A stretch of DNA of 64,000 nucleotides, taken from NCBI RefSeq assembly GCF_029868385.1, contig NZ_JARWNX010000042.1:98389-162388 (forward strand). The letters run 5' to 3'. The DNA comes from Nocardia cyriacigeorgica. Its GTDB lineage: Bacteria; Actinomycetota; Actinomycetes; Mycobacteriales; Mycobacteriaceae. A program made the translations under genes and the position numbers. Below are positions 43,921 through 52,480 of the stretch, piece after piece. Below the pieces are notes generated by a model, which was not told the DNA's origin, did not search any database, and worked only from the letters and a program-made list of their open reading frames with translations. How positions within the stretch are numbered: position 1 is the first letter of the stretch; the number at the start of each line of letters is the position of its first letter.

Positions 43921-44319
43921 TCACCAGTCGATCACGCCGAGTTCGTGTAGCCGCTGGAACACCAGCATCGATCCGGGCGCCACGTGCCGCATGGCGGCGT
44001 ATTCGCTGACGGTGAAGTAGCGCAACTCCGCGATCTCGCTGGTGGGTGTCGGATCGCCGGTGAGATCGGCGGTGAAGCAGGTCATCTGCAATCGTGTGCC
44101 CGGCGTGTGGCCGTAGGCCTCGGCGTGGAAGACACCGAGTTCGCTGACCTCGGTCACGCCGACTCCGAGTTCCTCGCGAACCTCCCGATGCAGCGCTTCG
44201 ATCGGCGTCTCACCGGGGTCGATCTTCCCGCCCGCCATGTAGAAGACCTCCTTGCCCACCGAACGCGTCTGGATGAGGCGACGGTCACGGATGTGGGCGA
44301 GGGCGGCGGTACGGATCAC
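43921..44319 (-). CDS. Nudix hydrolase
   Basis: A 132-residue Nudix protein. The Nudix box is complete: G-G-K-I-D-P-G-E-x5-A-L-H-R-E-V-R-E-E-L-G (about residues 30-52), with the Mg-binding R-E-x-x-E-E. Such enzymes cleave nucleoside diphosphates linked to another group; small stand-alone ones often clean up oxidised nucleotides. The substrate is unknown. GTG 44319 has TACAGT six bases before it. It is divergent from the PucR gene. Confidence 0.9.
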   Translation of the reverse strand: MIRTAALAHIRDRRLIQTRSVGKEVFYMAGGKIDPGETPIEALHREVREELGVGVTEVSELGVFHAEAYGHTPGTRLQMTCFTADLTGDPTPTSEIAELRYFTVSEYAAMRHVAPGSMLVFQRLHELGVIDW

Positions 44320-44325
44320 TCATCC

Positions 44326-44331
44326 ACTGTA
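44326..44331 (-). promoter_or_regulatory. -10 box of a probable leaderless promoter
   Basis: Minus-strand TACAGT, then GGATGA, then the GTG at 44319 of the Nudix gene. Confidence 0.5.
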
Positions 44332-44435
44332 TGAGCCCGCTCAACCGGATTTTCACCGGCCGTATCGTGCGGAAGCCTGCCCAGAAGGTGTGCGTTCATC
44401 CAGTCGATACCCAGCACCGGTGTACATTTCCCTAG

Positions 44436-46022
44436 GTGCTGACCATTGATCGACTCGTCGCCGATTCCGCGCTCGGGCTGCGGGTGCTGACGCCGGAACT
44501 GGTGGAGGGGCTGGGCGCGGAGGTTCGCTGGTTGCACACCACCGAGCTTCCCGACCCGTCGCGCTATGTCCGTCCGGGGGAACTGGTGTTGACCAACGGG
44601 CTGTGGTTGGCGCAGGTTTCGACGGAGCAGTTCGTCGACGCCGTGGCACGGGCCGGTGCGGCGGGGCTGGTGTTCGGGCTCACCGCGCAGACTCCCGAGA
44701 TACCCGAGGGCCTGGCCGAGCTGTGCGTCGCGCGCGGCCTACCGCTGGTGGAACTGTGTATCGGGGTGCCGTTCACCGCGCTCACCCGCGCTGCCGCCCG
44801 GATCCAGAACGAGGTGCTACAGGCGGAGCTGACCGCGACGGTGCACCGCGGCGACGCGCTGGCCACCGCACTGTCGCGTGGCAGTGGCGCCGCCGGCGTG
44901 CTCGAAATCTTGCGCGGTGAAACGGAATTGCCGCTACTGGTCGTCGACCGCAAGGGCCGCTGCCTGGCCAGTATCGGCTGTGAGCCGACCGATGAGCAGA
45001 TCCGGCTCGCCGCCGCAGCGCTCAACCGCACACCACCGCCGATCGAGGTCGACCTGCTCGGCTCCGGGCCCTCGGCGCTCTATCTCGTCGAGGGTGTGAT
45101 GGGGGAGATCGACGCCGGGTTGTACTGCCTGGAACCGGCCGCCGCCCTCGCCACCGCCGATCGGGAAGCGCTCGCGCAGGCGGCGCGGTTCCTCAGCCTG
45201 GAGGTCACCAAACAGCAAGCGGTGCACGCGATCGAAGCGCGGTTCGCGGTGGAGTTGTTGGAAATGATTCTGTCCGGACCTGGGCGCAGCGAGGAGGTGG
45301 GGCAGCGATTGCGCGCCTACGGCGTCCCCTCCGGCCAGCCGCTCGCGGTACTCGCGCTCGCACCGGCCACCACGCCCGATGGTGCGGAGGTGGCGCCGGA
45401 CGAGCTCGCCGATGCGGTGGGCGCGTTCTTCGCCACCCACGGCATTCCCGTGTTCACGGTGGCCGGTAGCCGCGATGTGGTGGTCGTCTGCCCGTGGGAA
45501 GAGACGGCGGCGGAGCTGACGCGTTTCGCCCGCCAACTCGCTGCCGAGGTCGGCAGGCGGGTGCGAGCGGCGCGGATCGTCATCGGGGTCGGTGATATCG
45601 CCGCCGAGGCGAGCGCGCTGCGCGAACCGCTCGTGCGAGCCAGGGAGGTCTGTCAGGTGCTGCGCGCGCAGGGCGGCGCGGATGTCGCGACCTTCGCCGA
45701 TGTGGCAACCCACCGGATGTTGCTCGGGCTGCTCGACAACCAAGTGCTGCAACGGTTTTCCGATCAGGTGCTCGGCTCCGTCCGGGCGCACGACGCACGC
45801 GCGCACACCGAGCTGGAACATACGCTGCGGACGTTTCTCGCCAACGACGGTCAGTGGGGCGTGACGGCGGCCGCCCTGCACGTGCACGTCAACACCCTGC
45901 GCAATCGGATGACCCGAATCACCGAGCTGACCGGACGTGACGTCAGCAGACTCGCGGATACCGTCGATCTGTTTCTTGCCTCGACCGTCGACACCGCCGG
46001 TCCTGGTATTGCGATGCGGTGA
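44436..46022 (+). CDS. PucR family transcriptional regulator
   Basis: A 528-residue regulator. Residues 1-125 form the PucR N-terminal sensing domain (V-L-T-N-G-L-W near residue 48, ending with E-L-C-I-G-V-P-F near residue 108). The middle is a GGDEF-like CdaR domain, and residues 460-520 form the PucR helix-turn-helix (LHVHVNTLRNRMTRI). Family members activate purine, allantoin or other nitrogen-compound catabolism, usually for adjacent genes. The neighbouring deacetylase, reductase, DUF1989 and amidase genes fit. Start is GTG 44436 with TACATT seven bases upstream. Confidence 0.92.
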   Translation: MLTIDRLVADSALGLRVLTPELVEGLGAEVRWLHTTELPDPSRYVRPGELVLTNGLWLAQVSTEQFVDAVARAGAAGLVFGLTAQTPEIPEGLAELCVARGLPLVELCIGVPFTALTRAAARIQNEVLQAELTATVHRGDALATALSRGSGAAGVLEILRGETELPLLVVDRKGRCLASIGCEPTDEQIRLAAAALNRTPPPIEVDLLGSGPSALYLVEGVMGEIDAGLYCLEPAAALATADREALAQAARFLSLEVTKQQAVHAIEARFAVELLEMILSGPGRSEEVGQRLRAYGVPSGQPLAVLALAPATTPDGAEVAPDELADAVGAFFATHGIPVFTVAGSRDVVVVCPWEETAAELTRFARQLAAEVGRRVRAARIVIGVGDIAAEASALREPLVRAREVCQVLRAQGGADVATFADVATHRMLLGLLDNQVLQRFSDQVLGSVRAHDARAHTELEHTLRTFLANDGQWGVTAAALHVHVNTLRNRMTRITELTGRDVSRLADTVDLFLASTVDTAGPGIAMR

Positions 46023-46062
46023 CCGGGCCGGTGCGGCGTCGGCCGGGGTGTCCGCGGCCGCG

Positions 46063-46932
46063 TCAGTCGGGATATACCGCCGGATCCACGTCGTAGGTGG
46101 GCAGTGGTCGCAGCGGGGTCGCCGCGTCCTCGCGGGCCCAGGCCGCCACCTCGCGGCAGCGGGCGAAGGTCACATCCCCGCACTCCTTGGCGTAGCCGAT
46201 GAGGCGGCGCAGTGCCAGCATCCGGCCGGGGCGTCCGGTGAGGAACGGGTGCATACACACGTTGAACAGGCAGCCGTAGTGCCGCATCCCGTCGAGTTCG
46301 GCCCGCCACATCCGCTCGACCTTCTCCGGCTCCTCGATGACGGTGCCGATACGCGGTTCGGGCAGATACGCGTACTGCTCCCAATCGTCGAGCGACCAGT
46401 GCACGGGCAGTTCCACCACCGGTGCGCGCGGATCGTCGACGAGGTAGGGCCGGTCGTCGCCCATGAGCGAGGAGTCGTAGGCCAGCCCGTGCTCGGCGAT
46501 CAGGCCGAGAGTGTCGCGGCTGGCGCTCCACATGGCGGCGCGGTGCCCGGAGATCTCGATGCCCTGCGCGGCGAAGACATCCAGTGCGCGTTCGAAATCC
46601 ACCCGTTCGGCGCCCGGCGGCAGGGAAGTGGCCGCACGATGGCTGTAGGAGTGGTGTGCGACCTCGTGTCCGCGATCGACGATCGAGGCGGCCAGGCCCG
46701 GACGTTGTTCGGCGACCCAGCCGGGTACGAAGAACGTTGCGGGGACGTCCATTTCGTCGAGCAGATCCAGGATGCGCGGTACGCCCACCTCCGGGCCGTA
46801 CGCCTGATGCGACATCACCATGGGATGGTCGGCGTAACGCCGACCTTCGGCGAGGACGGGAGTTTCCGCGTCGACGTCGAAGGTCAGCGTCGCCACCGCG
46901 GCCGCACCGCGGGTCCAGCTGCGCTCTGTCAT
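46063..46932 (-). CDS. Polysaccharide-deacetylase-fold hydrolase (PuuE / cyclic-imidase branch)
   Basis: A 289-residue NodB-fold protein with no signal peptide, so it is cytoplasmic. The metal and catalytic pattern is T-F-D-V-D-A-E near residue 18 and G-H-E-V-A-H-H-S-Y-S-H near residue 88. H-P-F-L-T-G-R-P near residue 230 supplies a later His. This cytoplasmic branch includes PuuE allantoinase and bacterial cyclic imide hydrolase, which open cyclic amides; it does not act on polysaccharide. The ATG 46932 overlaps the reductase stop by four bases. It is the last gene of the catabolic operon. Confidence 0.85.
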   Translation of the reverse strand: MTERSWTRGAAAVATLTFDVDAETPVLAEGRRYADHPMVMSHQAYGPEVGVPRILDLLDEMDVPATFFVPGWVAEQRPGLAASIVDRGHEVAHHSYSHRAATSLPPGAERVDFERALDVFAAQGIEISGHRAAMWSASRDTLGLIAEHGLAYDSSLMGDDRPYLVDDPRAPVVELPVHWSLDDWEQYAYLPEPRIGTVIEEPEKVERMWRAELDGMRHYGCLFNVCMHPFLTGRPGRMLALRRLIGYAKECGDVTFARCREVAAWAREDAATPLRPLPTYDVDPAVYPD

Positions 46933-48050
46933 TGTCCGTGCCGCGCGAACCATGCCGCGGTGGTGTCCAGGGTGGCCATGGGATGCAGCATCTCACGATC
47001 GAAGGGGAGCAGCGGCGTCCCGGCGGCCACCCGCCGTGGCAGGTCCGGGTTCGCCAGTGCGCCCGTGCCGAGCGAGAGGATATCGGCGTGTCCGCCGGTC
47101 AGGACGTCGGCGGCCTGGCCGGGCGCGTGCATACCGCCGTTGGCGATGACCGGGCGGCCGGTGATCTTTCTGGCCGACTCGGTGATGGTCGAACCGCTCG
47201 GGAACCGCGCGGTCTCCAGAAAATTGCGGCCCTCGCTGGCGATGTGCAGGTAGGTGGCATCGGCGACGGCCGCGAAGATCACCTCGGCGTCGGCCTCGGC
47301 GCCGGGCCAGCGGTAGGTGAAATCGTTGACCTTGGTCTGTGACAGCCGCACACCGATCGGGAAGTCCCCGAGCGCTTCGCGCAGCGCGGCCAGCACCCGT
47401 GCGGTCAGCCGGATCCGGTTCTGCACCGAACCGCCGTACTCGTCGGTGCGCTGATTGGTGTAGTCGGTGAGGAACTGGTCGAGCAGATAGCCGTTGGCGC
47501 CGTGGATCTCGACTCCGTCGAAGCCCGCCGCCCTGGCATTCTCGGCGGCGGCGACGAATCCGGCGACCGCCGCATCGATATCGGCCGCGCTCATCTCGCG
47601 CGGGGCGTCCCACGCGCCGCCCACGCCGCCATAATCGACCATCATCTGTCCGCGCGGTGTGACGGCGGACGGCCCGAGGGTGCCGAAACCGTAGGAATTG
47701 CCCTGCGAGATCGCCCCGGCGTGCATCAACTGCGCGACGATCGGGGTGTTCTCCGCGTGCACGGCGTCGACCACCTTGCGCCATCCGGCGATATGCCGCT
47801 CGGTGACCAGGCCCGGCTGATTGAAGTAACCCTGGCTGTGGGTGGCGTCCGGGTAGACGCCCTCGGTGATGATCAGTCCGAATCCGCCCGCGGCGTATTC
47901 GCGGTAGTACTCGGCCATCTGAGCGGTCGGGGTGCCGTCGGGTTCGGCGGAGATGCGCGTCATCGGTGCGACGGCGTAGCGATTGCGCAGCGTCAGGGCG
48001 TCGATGCCGAACGGCTCGAGGGCAGGGTGGGCGAGTTCAGTGCTGGTCAT
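46929..48050 (-). CDS. NADH:flavin oxidoreductase / old yellow enzyme family
   Basis: A 373-residue FMN TIM-barrel of the OYE family. The start N-R-Y-A-V-A-P-M-T-R is the FMN-binding first strand. A-Q-L-M-H-A-G near residue 108, G-V-E-I-H-G-A-N-G-Y-L-L-D-Q-F near residue 181 and the R-T-D-E-Y-G-G-S block are diagnostic. OYEs reduce activated C=C bonds such as maleimides and enones. It lies between the DUF1989 gene (14-base overlap) and the deacetylase-fold gene (4-base overlap), so the three are one operon. The native substrate is unknown. Confidence 0.92.
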   Translation of the reverse strand: MTSTELAHPALEPFGIDALTLRNRYAVAPMTRISAEPDGTPTAQMAEYYREYAAGGFGLIITEGVYPDATHSQGYFNQPGLVTERHIAGWRKVVDAVHAENTPIVAQLMHAGAISQGNSYGFGTLGPSAVTPRGQMMVDYGGVGGAWDAPREMSAADIDAAVAGFVAAAENARAAGFDGVEIHGANGYLLDQFLTDYTNQRTDEYGGSVQNRIRLTARVLAALREALGDFPIGVRLSQTKVNDFTYRWPGAEADAEVIFAAVADATYLHIASEGRNFLETARFPSGSTITESARKITGRPVIANGGMHAPGQAADVLTGGHADILSLGTGALANPDLPRRVAAGTPLLPFDREMLHPMATLDTTAAWFARHGQ

Positions 48051-48678
48051 CGGAGTTCTCCTCGGTGAGTGCGGGCAGGATGGTGAGGGTCAGCGGGCTG
48101 GGGCCGGACCCGTTGATGACGTTGTGGTCTTGCGGGCAGGACGAGACGACGACGAGGCAGTCCATCTCGGCCCGGAAGATGATCGAATCCCCCGGTGCGG
48201 TGGGAGCCGTCAGCCAGGACAGGTGCCCGGCATCGTCGACGGGGATGCGCATGAAGACGTTGATCGGCTGCGGGATGAACGGCAGCGCCGGATGTCCGAG
48301 TTCGGCGATCGCCTGGCGCAGGTTGTCGGCACAGCTCGCATGGTCCGGGTCGCCGTATGCCGCATAGCGTTCCGGATCGCAGGCGGCGATCAGCATGTCG
48401 TGCACACCGGGGGAGGTGTCGGCGAGATAGGTCAGGATCGGTCGTCGGCGGTTGGTGACGAACGATTCGCCGAGTGCGGGGAACAGTCGGCTGGTGTGGG
48501 TTCTGGTGTGCGCGGCGCTGTGGTATTCGGTGAGGTCGTCGGCGTTGTAGGCGAAGACGTCACCCACCTGGCCGCCACCGATATCGGTGATCCGTACTCG
48601 TTCGCCGGTGCGAACGGTCACCGATCTGGCCTGCCTGGCCGGTACGGTCACCGGCGCCGGGTAGCTCAACGTGGTCAT
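48037..48678 (-). CDS. DUF1989 protein (urea carboxylase-associated family)
   Basis: A 213-residue protein of DUF1989. Typical features are the opening V-P-A-R-Q-A-R-S-V-x-V near residue 13, G-G-Q-V-G-D-V-F-A-Y near residue 35, the H-T-R-T-H block near residue 57, and the D-N-L-R-Q segment preceded by a Cys. The family includes the subunits of carboxyguanidine deiminase in guanidine use, next to urea carboxylase and allophanate hydrolase. Here only one copy is present and no urea carboxylase is seen, so another small nitrogen compound is likely. First gene of the minus-strand operon. Confidence 0.88.
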   Translation of the reverse strand: MTTLSYPAPVTVPARQARSVTVRTGERVRITDIGGGQVGDVFAYNADDLTEYHSAAHTRTHTSRLFPALGESFVTNRRRPILTYLADTSPGVHDMLIAACDPERYAAYGDPDHASCADNLRQAIAELGHPALPFIPQPINVFMRIPVDDAGHLSWLTAPTAPGDSIIFRAEMDCLVVVSSCPQDHNVINGSGPSPLTLTILPALTEENSDDQH

Positions 48679-48721
48679 GCCGATCAGTCAACCGAATCGG
48701 ACCAGGCTGGTAAATGGAGAT

Positions 48722-48739
48722 ATATCCACTCTTGGATAT
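48722..48739. promoter_or_regulatory. Inverted repeat ATATCC-N6-GGATAT in the divergent promoter
   Basis: Perfect 6-bp arms around ACTCTT, in the 117-base gap between the DUF1989 operon and the amidase gene. A third GATATCC copy lies at 48772-48778. This is a good candidate for the PucR or another local regulator site controlling both directions. Confidence 0.5.
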
Positions 48740-48783
48740 GTTCGATGGATGTTTGTACATATCGGTGCGCTGATATCCGGCGA

Positions 48784-48789
48784 TACTGT
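48784..48789 (+). promoter_or_regulatory. -10 box of a probable leaderless promoter
   Basis: TACTGT, then TCGCCC, then the ATG of the amidase at 48796. No ribosome site is seen. Confidence 0.5.
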
Positions 48790-48795
48790 TCGCCC

Positions 48796-50154
48796 ATGCA
48801 TTCCGACGATCTTCGGGAGATGACCACCGCCACCGCCATGGCGCGGGCCCTGGCTCGTGGCGAGATGACCGCGAGCCGGCTGGCCGAGGCGGCCGTCGAG
48901 CGCGCCGGACGCGCGGAGGCAGCCGCGGTGCTGATCACCGTCACCGACCGACGAGCGCGTCTACAAGCCGAGGCAAGCGATCGTCGCGCGGTGCGCGGCG
49001 CACGGCGCAGTGCGCTCGACGGAGTTCCCATCGCTTGGAAAGACGTGTTCGACGTCCAGGGTTCGGTGACGACCCGCGGTTCGGCCAGTCACCTGCACGA
49101 CGAACCCGCCGCCGTGGACAGCCATCTCGTGCGCCGGGCGCACAACAGCGGACTCGTGACGATCGGCAAGACCAACCTGAGCGAGTTCGCGTTCTCGGGG
49201 CTCGGGATCAATACGAGCTTCGGTACGCCCACCAATCCCTGTGGGGCCGAGCTGGTTCCGGGTGGTTCTTCCTCGGGGTCGGCGGTCGCGGTGGCGCGTG
49301 GCCTCGTCGCGCTGGCGGTCGGCACCGACACCTCGGGATCGGTGCGGGTGCCCGCCGCGCTGTGCGGTGTCGTCGGATATCGCGCCAGTACTGGGCGGTA
49401 CGGGCCGCACGATTTCGCTCCGTTGTCGGAGACATTGGACAGTGTCGGTGTCTTCGCGACCACCGTCGAGGATCTCATCGCGCTGGACCGGGTGTTGGTT
49501 CCCGCCCGAACCGGTGGGCGCACTTCGCCGCCGCGGTTCGTGGTGCCTGTGGGCGAATGGTCGGAGGACACCGCACCGGAGATCGCCGACGACTTCGACG
49601 CAGTCGTCGACCGGTTCCGGGCCGCGGGCGCCGAGGTACGGTTTCGTCAGCTGCCCTCGCTCTCGACCGCCCAGCGCCTGCTCGACGGGCACGGGACCAT
49701 CGTCGGCGCCGAGGCCTACCGGCTGCACCGGCACCGCCTCGACTCGAGGATGCCCATCGAAGCAGCGACCCGCCGCAGGCTCGAAAGCAATGCGCGCACA
49801 GCGGATTCCATCGGGCCGCTCTATGCCGCGATGTCGGCCCTGCGCGCCGGATTCGCCGCCGAGCTGGACGGTGCCACACTGCTGTGCCCAACGGTCCGCC
49901 ACATACCACCGCGCACAGCCGACCTACTGGCGGACCCGACCCGATACGACGCCGCCAACGCCGCCGTCCTGCGCACGACCATGGTGCTGAGCTATCTCGG
50001 CACCTGCGGCATCAGCGTGCCCGCACCCGCCGTTCGCAGTGGGCCACCAACCGGAATTCTGCTCTCCCGGACGTCCGGAGACGATTCCGCACTGCTGGAA
50101 TACGCGGCTTGGGCGCAGGGCTCGCTCGATTCCTCCCTCGACGTGCTCGGTTGA
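48796..50154 (+). CDS. Amidase (amidase-signature family)
   Basis: A 452-residue amidase-signature enzyme with the Ser-cisSer-Lys triad. The Lys is in I-A-W-K-D-V-F-D near residue 77. The P-G-G-S-S-S-G-S-A-V-A-V-A block near residue 155 holds the cis-Ser, and D-T-S-G-S-V-R-V-P-A-A near residue 178 holds the nucleophile Ser. It hydrolyses amides to acid and ammonia. The setting, divergent from DUF1989, reductase and imidase-like genes, suggests it finishes the breakdown of an amide formed by ring opening. The exact substrate is unproven. Confidence 0.92.
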   Translation: MHSDDLREMTTATAMARALARGEMTASRLAEAAVERAGRAEAAAVLITVTDRRARLQAEASDRRAVRGARRSALDGVPIAWKDVFDVQGSVTTRGSASHLHDEPAAVDSHLVRRAHNSGLVTIGKTNLSEFAFSGLGINTSFGTPTNPCGAELVPGGSSSGSAVAVARGLVALAVGTDTSGSVRVPAALCGVVGYRASTGRYGPHDFAPLSETLDSVGVFATTVEDLIALDRVLVPARTGGRTSPPRFVVPVGEWSEDTAPEIADDFDAVVDRFRAAGAEVRFRQLPSLSTAQRLLDGHGTIVGAEAYRLHRHRLDSRMPIEAATRRRLESNARTADSIGPLYAAMSALRAGFAAELDGATLLCPTVRHIPPRTADLLADPTRYDAANAAVLRTTMVLSYLGTCGISVPAPAVRSGPPTGILLSRTSGDDSALLEYAAWAQGSLDSSLDVLG

Positions 50155-50205
50155 TTCAAGATCGATGAGTGGCCGCACGTGATGCGGTCGGCACACCTCA
50201 CACTG

Positions 50206-51990
50206 TCAAGCCGGTACGTCGGTCGGCTCGGGCCGGGCCATCTTCACCAGGAGGTCGTGTAATTCCTTGGCGGGCTTGCCCGCTCGATCACCGTGGAGTG
50301 CGACCTCGGTGAACGCATCGACCAGGGCGAGGGCCGGATTGAGCGGACTGAAAGCGAGATCTCCGCCGCCGCGCAGGGACTCGGTGATCAGCAGGCGCTG
50401 TGCCTCCTGGCGCGCACGGAAGCCGCCCACCGCGTCCAGCGCCGAACCGTACTCGCGCACCACCGCCCGATAGATCGGCCGAACGATATCCCGACTCTTG
50501 CGCCGCCAGCGCCGGGCGGGTGTGGCGGCCGGGTGGGTCGATATCGCGGCCCCGTCGAGAACCATCCAGATCGTCGCGGGCCGAGGCATGGCGGGTGATG
50601 CGCTCCGCGCGGTGCGCGGGGGTATTCGACCGCTCGGGTCGGTGATCTCGATACCGTGTACAGCGATCGGATATCGCGCCACCATATCGTCGACGGCCGC
50701 GGCGATCTCCCGAACCACCTGCGCCTCGACCCCCGCCACCTCGAACCCGATGATCTCGAGCCCATGCCGTGCCGCCATCTGCGCAGCGATCCCGTACGCC
50801 TCGGGATCGGCTGGGACAGGCCCACGCGCGAGCAGATGTTCAGGAGGAGCGCTCAGTAGCGGTTGGGGTCCCGAGTGCACGCGGTCTCCCCGCGGCTGAC
50901 CGGTACCCGCCGTGGATTCGCCGCCGGCTTCGGGAGGCCGGTGGAGGTGTGCGGTCAGGTCGGGCGCGGCGTCGTTGCGGTCGGCATGAGGTCGGCGAGC
51001 GGCCGTGCTGTGTTCGCGAAGGTATGCGGTGAGGTGGCCGAGGTCCATCGCGGACGCGGCGGGGCGGCGGATCTCACCGGGCAGGGGCGGTCGTCCGGAC
51101 TCGGGCGGACCGAGCGGTCCTCTGAGTGCGGGGCCGCGCAGATCTGCCGAAGTCTGGGCAGGGGGAGCGGCGGGTTCGACTCGGGCGGTGGATCGGCCCG
51201 TTGACGGCAGGTGCCGGTGGAGACCCGGTTCGGGTTGCGCGTCGGCCGGATTCACCTGCGGTGTAGCTGGTTCCGTCCGGTCGTGCCGCTGCTTGTGCTG
51301 TCGGTGCTGGGTGTCGATGTCCGCGCGCGCGACCACCTCCAACTGCGGCGGCGGCATCGACGGTGTGGGTGGCATGGGCGGCGTGGGCGATGGGGACGGT
51401 GCTGGCGGCGCGGGCAGTGCGGACGGTGCTGGCGGCGCGGACGATGGGGACGGTGCTGGCGGCGCGGACGGTGGGGACGGTGCTGGCGGCGCGGACGGTG
51501 GGGACGGTGCTGGCGGCGCGGACGGTGGGGACGGTGCTGGCGGCGCGGACGGTGGAGGCGCTGCTGGCGGCGCGGACGATGGGGGCGCTGCTGGCGTTGC
51601 CGTCGGTGCGGGCGATGTGGTCGGCTCGGACGGCGCGGACAGTGCCGACAGCGCACGAGATGAGGGCTGTGCGGAGGGGGCGGGTGATGCGGGCGGGGCT
51701 TGGGCGGCGGTGGTCGGTCGGGTCTGGGGGAGGGGTTGATGTGTTGTCGGTATCTGCCGTCTGCGGCGGGACCACGGTGTCGGCCATGCGACGGGGGTGG
51801 CGGGTGAGGCGGTGTCGACGCCGGGCAGGTGGGCTCGATCGGAATCGGTGATGGCGGCTGGGTGGGCTTCGGCCTCGGCGATGGCGGCTTTGAGGTCGGC
51901 GATCGCGCGGGTGGCGTTGTCGATCACCTGTTCCAGGTTGGTGACCATCGCCCGCATTTCGGCAAGGTCGATCCGCGACCGCGGGCTCAT
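50206..51990 (-). CDS. Proline-rich protein with degenerate zincin-like C-terminal domain
   Basis: A 594-residue protein in three parts. An N-terminal coiled coil (residues 1-45) comes first. A very long Pro/Ala/Ser-rich region (45-330) follows, which includes a 9-residue repeat of the type S-A-P-P-A-P-S-P-P. The C-terminal domain covers about 410-594. The last resembles the zincin-like metallopeptidase toxin domains of actinobacterial ESX-type proteins (R-E-I-A-A-A-V-D-D-M, then V-V-R-E-Y-G-S-A-L-D, then G-F-R-A-R). Where active relatives have H-E-F-G-H, this protein has R-E-Y-G-S, so the zinc site is lost. AGGAGGG supports ATG 51990. Confidence 0.7.
   Translation of the reverse strand: MSPRSRIDLAEMRAMVTNLEQVIDNATRAIADLKAAIAEAEAHPAAITDSDRAHLPGVDTASPATPVAWPTPWSRRRRQIPTTHQPLPQTRPTTAAQAPPASPAPSAQPSSRALSALSAPSEPTTSPAPTATPAAPPSSAPPAAPPPSAPPAPSPPSAPPAPSPPSAPPAPSPPSAPPAPSPSSAPPAPSALPAPPAPSPSPTPPMPPTPSMPPPQLEVVARADIDTQHRQHKQRHDRTEPATPQVNPADAQPEPGLHRHLPSTGRSTARVEPAAPPAQTSADLRGPALRGPLGPPESGRPPLPGEIRRPAASAMDLGHLTAYLREHSTAARRPHADRNDAAPDLTAHLHRPPEAGGESTAGTGQPRGDRVHSGPQPLLSAPPEHLLARGPVPADPEAYGIAAQMAARHGLEIIGFEVAGVEAQVVREIAAAVDDMVARYPIAVHGIEITDPSGRIPPRTARSASPAMPRPATIWMVLDGAAISTHPAATPARRWRRKSRDIVRPIYRAVVREYGSALDAVGGFRARQEAQRLLITESLRGGGDLAFSPLNPALALVDAFTEVALHGDRAGKPAKELHDLLVKMARPEPTDVPA
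51398..51600 (-). repeat. 27-bp tandem repeat inside the proline-rich gene
   Basis: Units starting with GGTGCTGGCGGCGCG recur at 51398, 51425, 51452, 51479, 51506 and 51533, exactly 27 bases apart, with two more diverged units at about 51560 and 51587. Each encodes nine residues. Middle copies are identical, showing recent expansion. Confidence 0.9.
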
Positions 51991-52480
51991 CGCGCCCTCC
52001 TGCTCGTCATGACCGCCTATCGGGTGAGGCCGGTGTGCTGACCGGTAACCACATCCGATCGCAGCGGACGCGGCGACGGACGATGACGCATCCAGTTTCG
52101 CAGCCGATCCGTCGCCGCGCACCTTCTCCTCGGCCACCGAGTCGGGGAAACTGGTCGTTCCCTTTCTGTCGGCACGCGGCCTTCACGGGTTACACGTCGA
52201 CGGTCTACCTTCGCTCGGCCGCCGCGCTGAGCGAAACGCGGGTCGGCACGTACCGCACCGCACTATCGGGCAGGCCGGGGCGTGGCCCAGGTAGGACAAC
52301 CGCGGGTATCCCCGCGCGGTGATGTGGCCGAATACCAGGTGACGCCGACCGATCAGCCGGAACCCGACGCGGCCCTCGCGACGGTGCGCGGCCCACTTGG
52401 GGATATCGCGCACCGCGGCTGGTCACCCTGCCCGCCACCGAATCCGGTGACGGGCAGTCCGGTTGACCGAGTGGGCTTCG
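51991..52480. other. Intergenic region, 490 bases
   Basis: Upstream of the proline-rich gene and downstream of the DUF1254 gene. Open frames here (for example plus strand 52282-52494) have no recognisable pattern and no ribosome site. It may hold the promoter of the proline-rich gene. Nothing else is supported. Confidence 0.5.

Noticed and set aside
46063..46932. Secreted polysaccharide or peptidoglycan deacetylase
   Set aside because: No signal peptide or membrane segment, and the gene is embedded in a cytoplasmic nitrogen-catabolism-like operon.
51398..51600. Regularly spaced repeats as a CRISPR array
   Set aside because: Units are contiguous 27-bp repeats with no unique spacers, inside an open protein frame and in phase with a nine-residue repeat. 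No cas genes are near.
51005..51739. Gly/Asp-rich plus-strand frame, possibly a PE_PGRS-like protein
   Set aside because: It is the reverse reading of the proline-rich gene's 27-bp repeats and lacks a PE domain.
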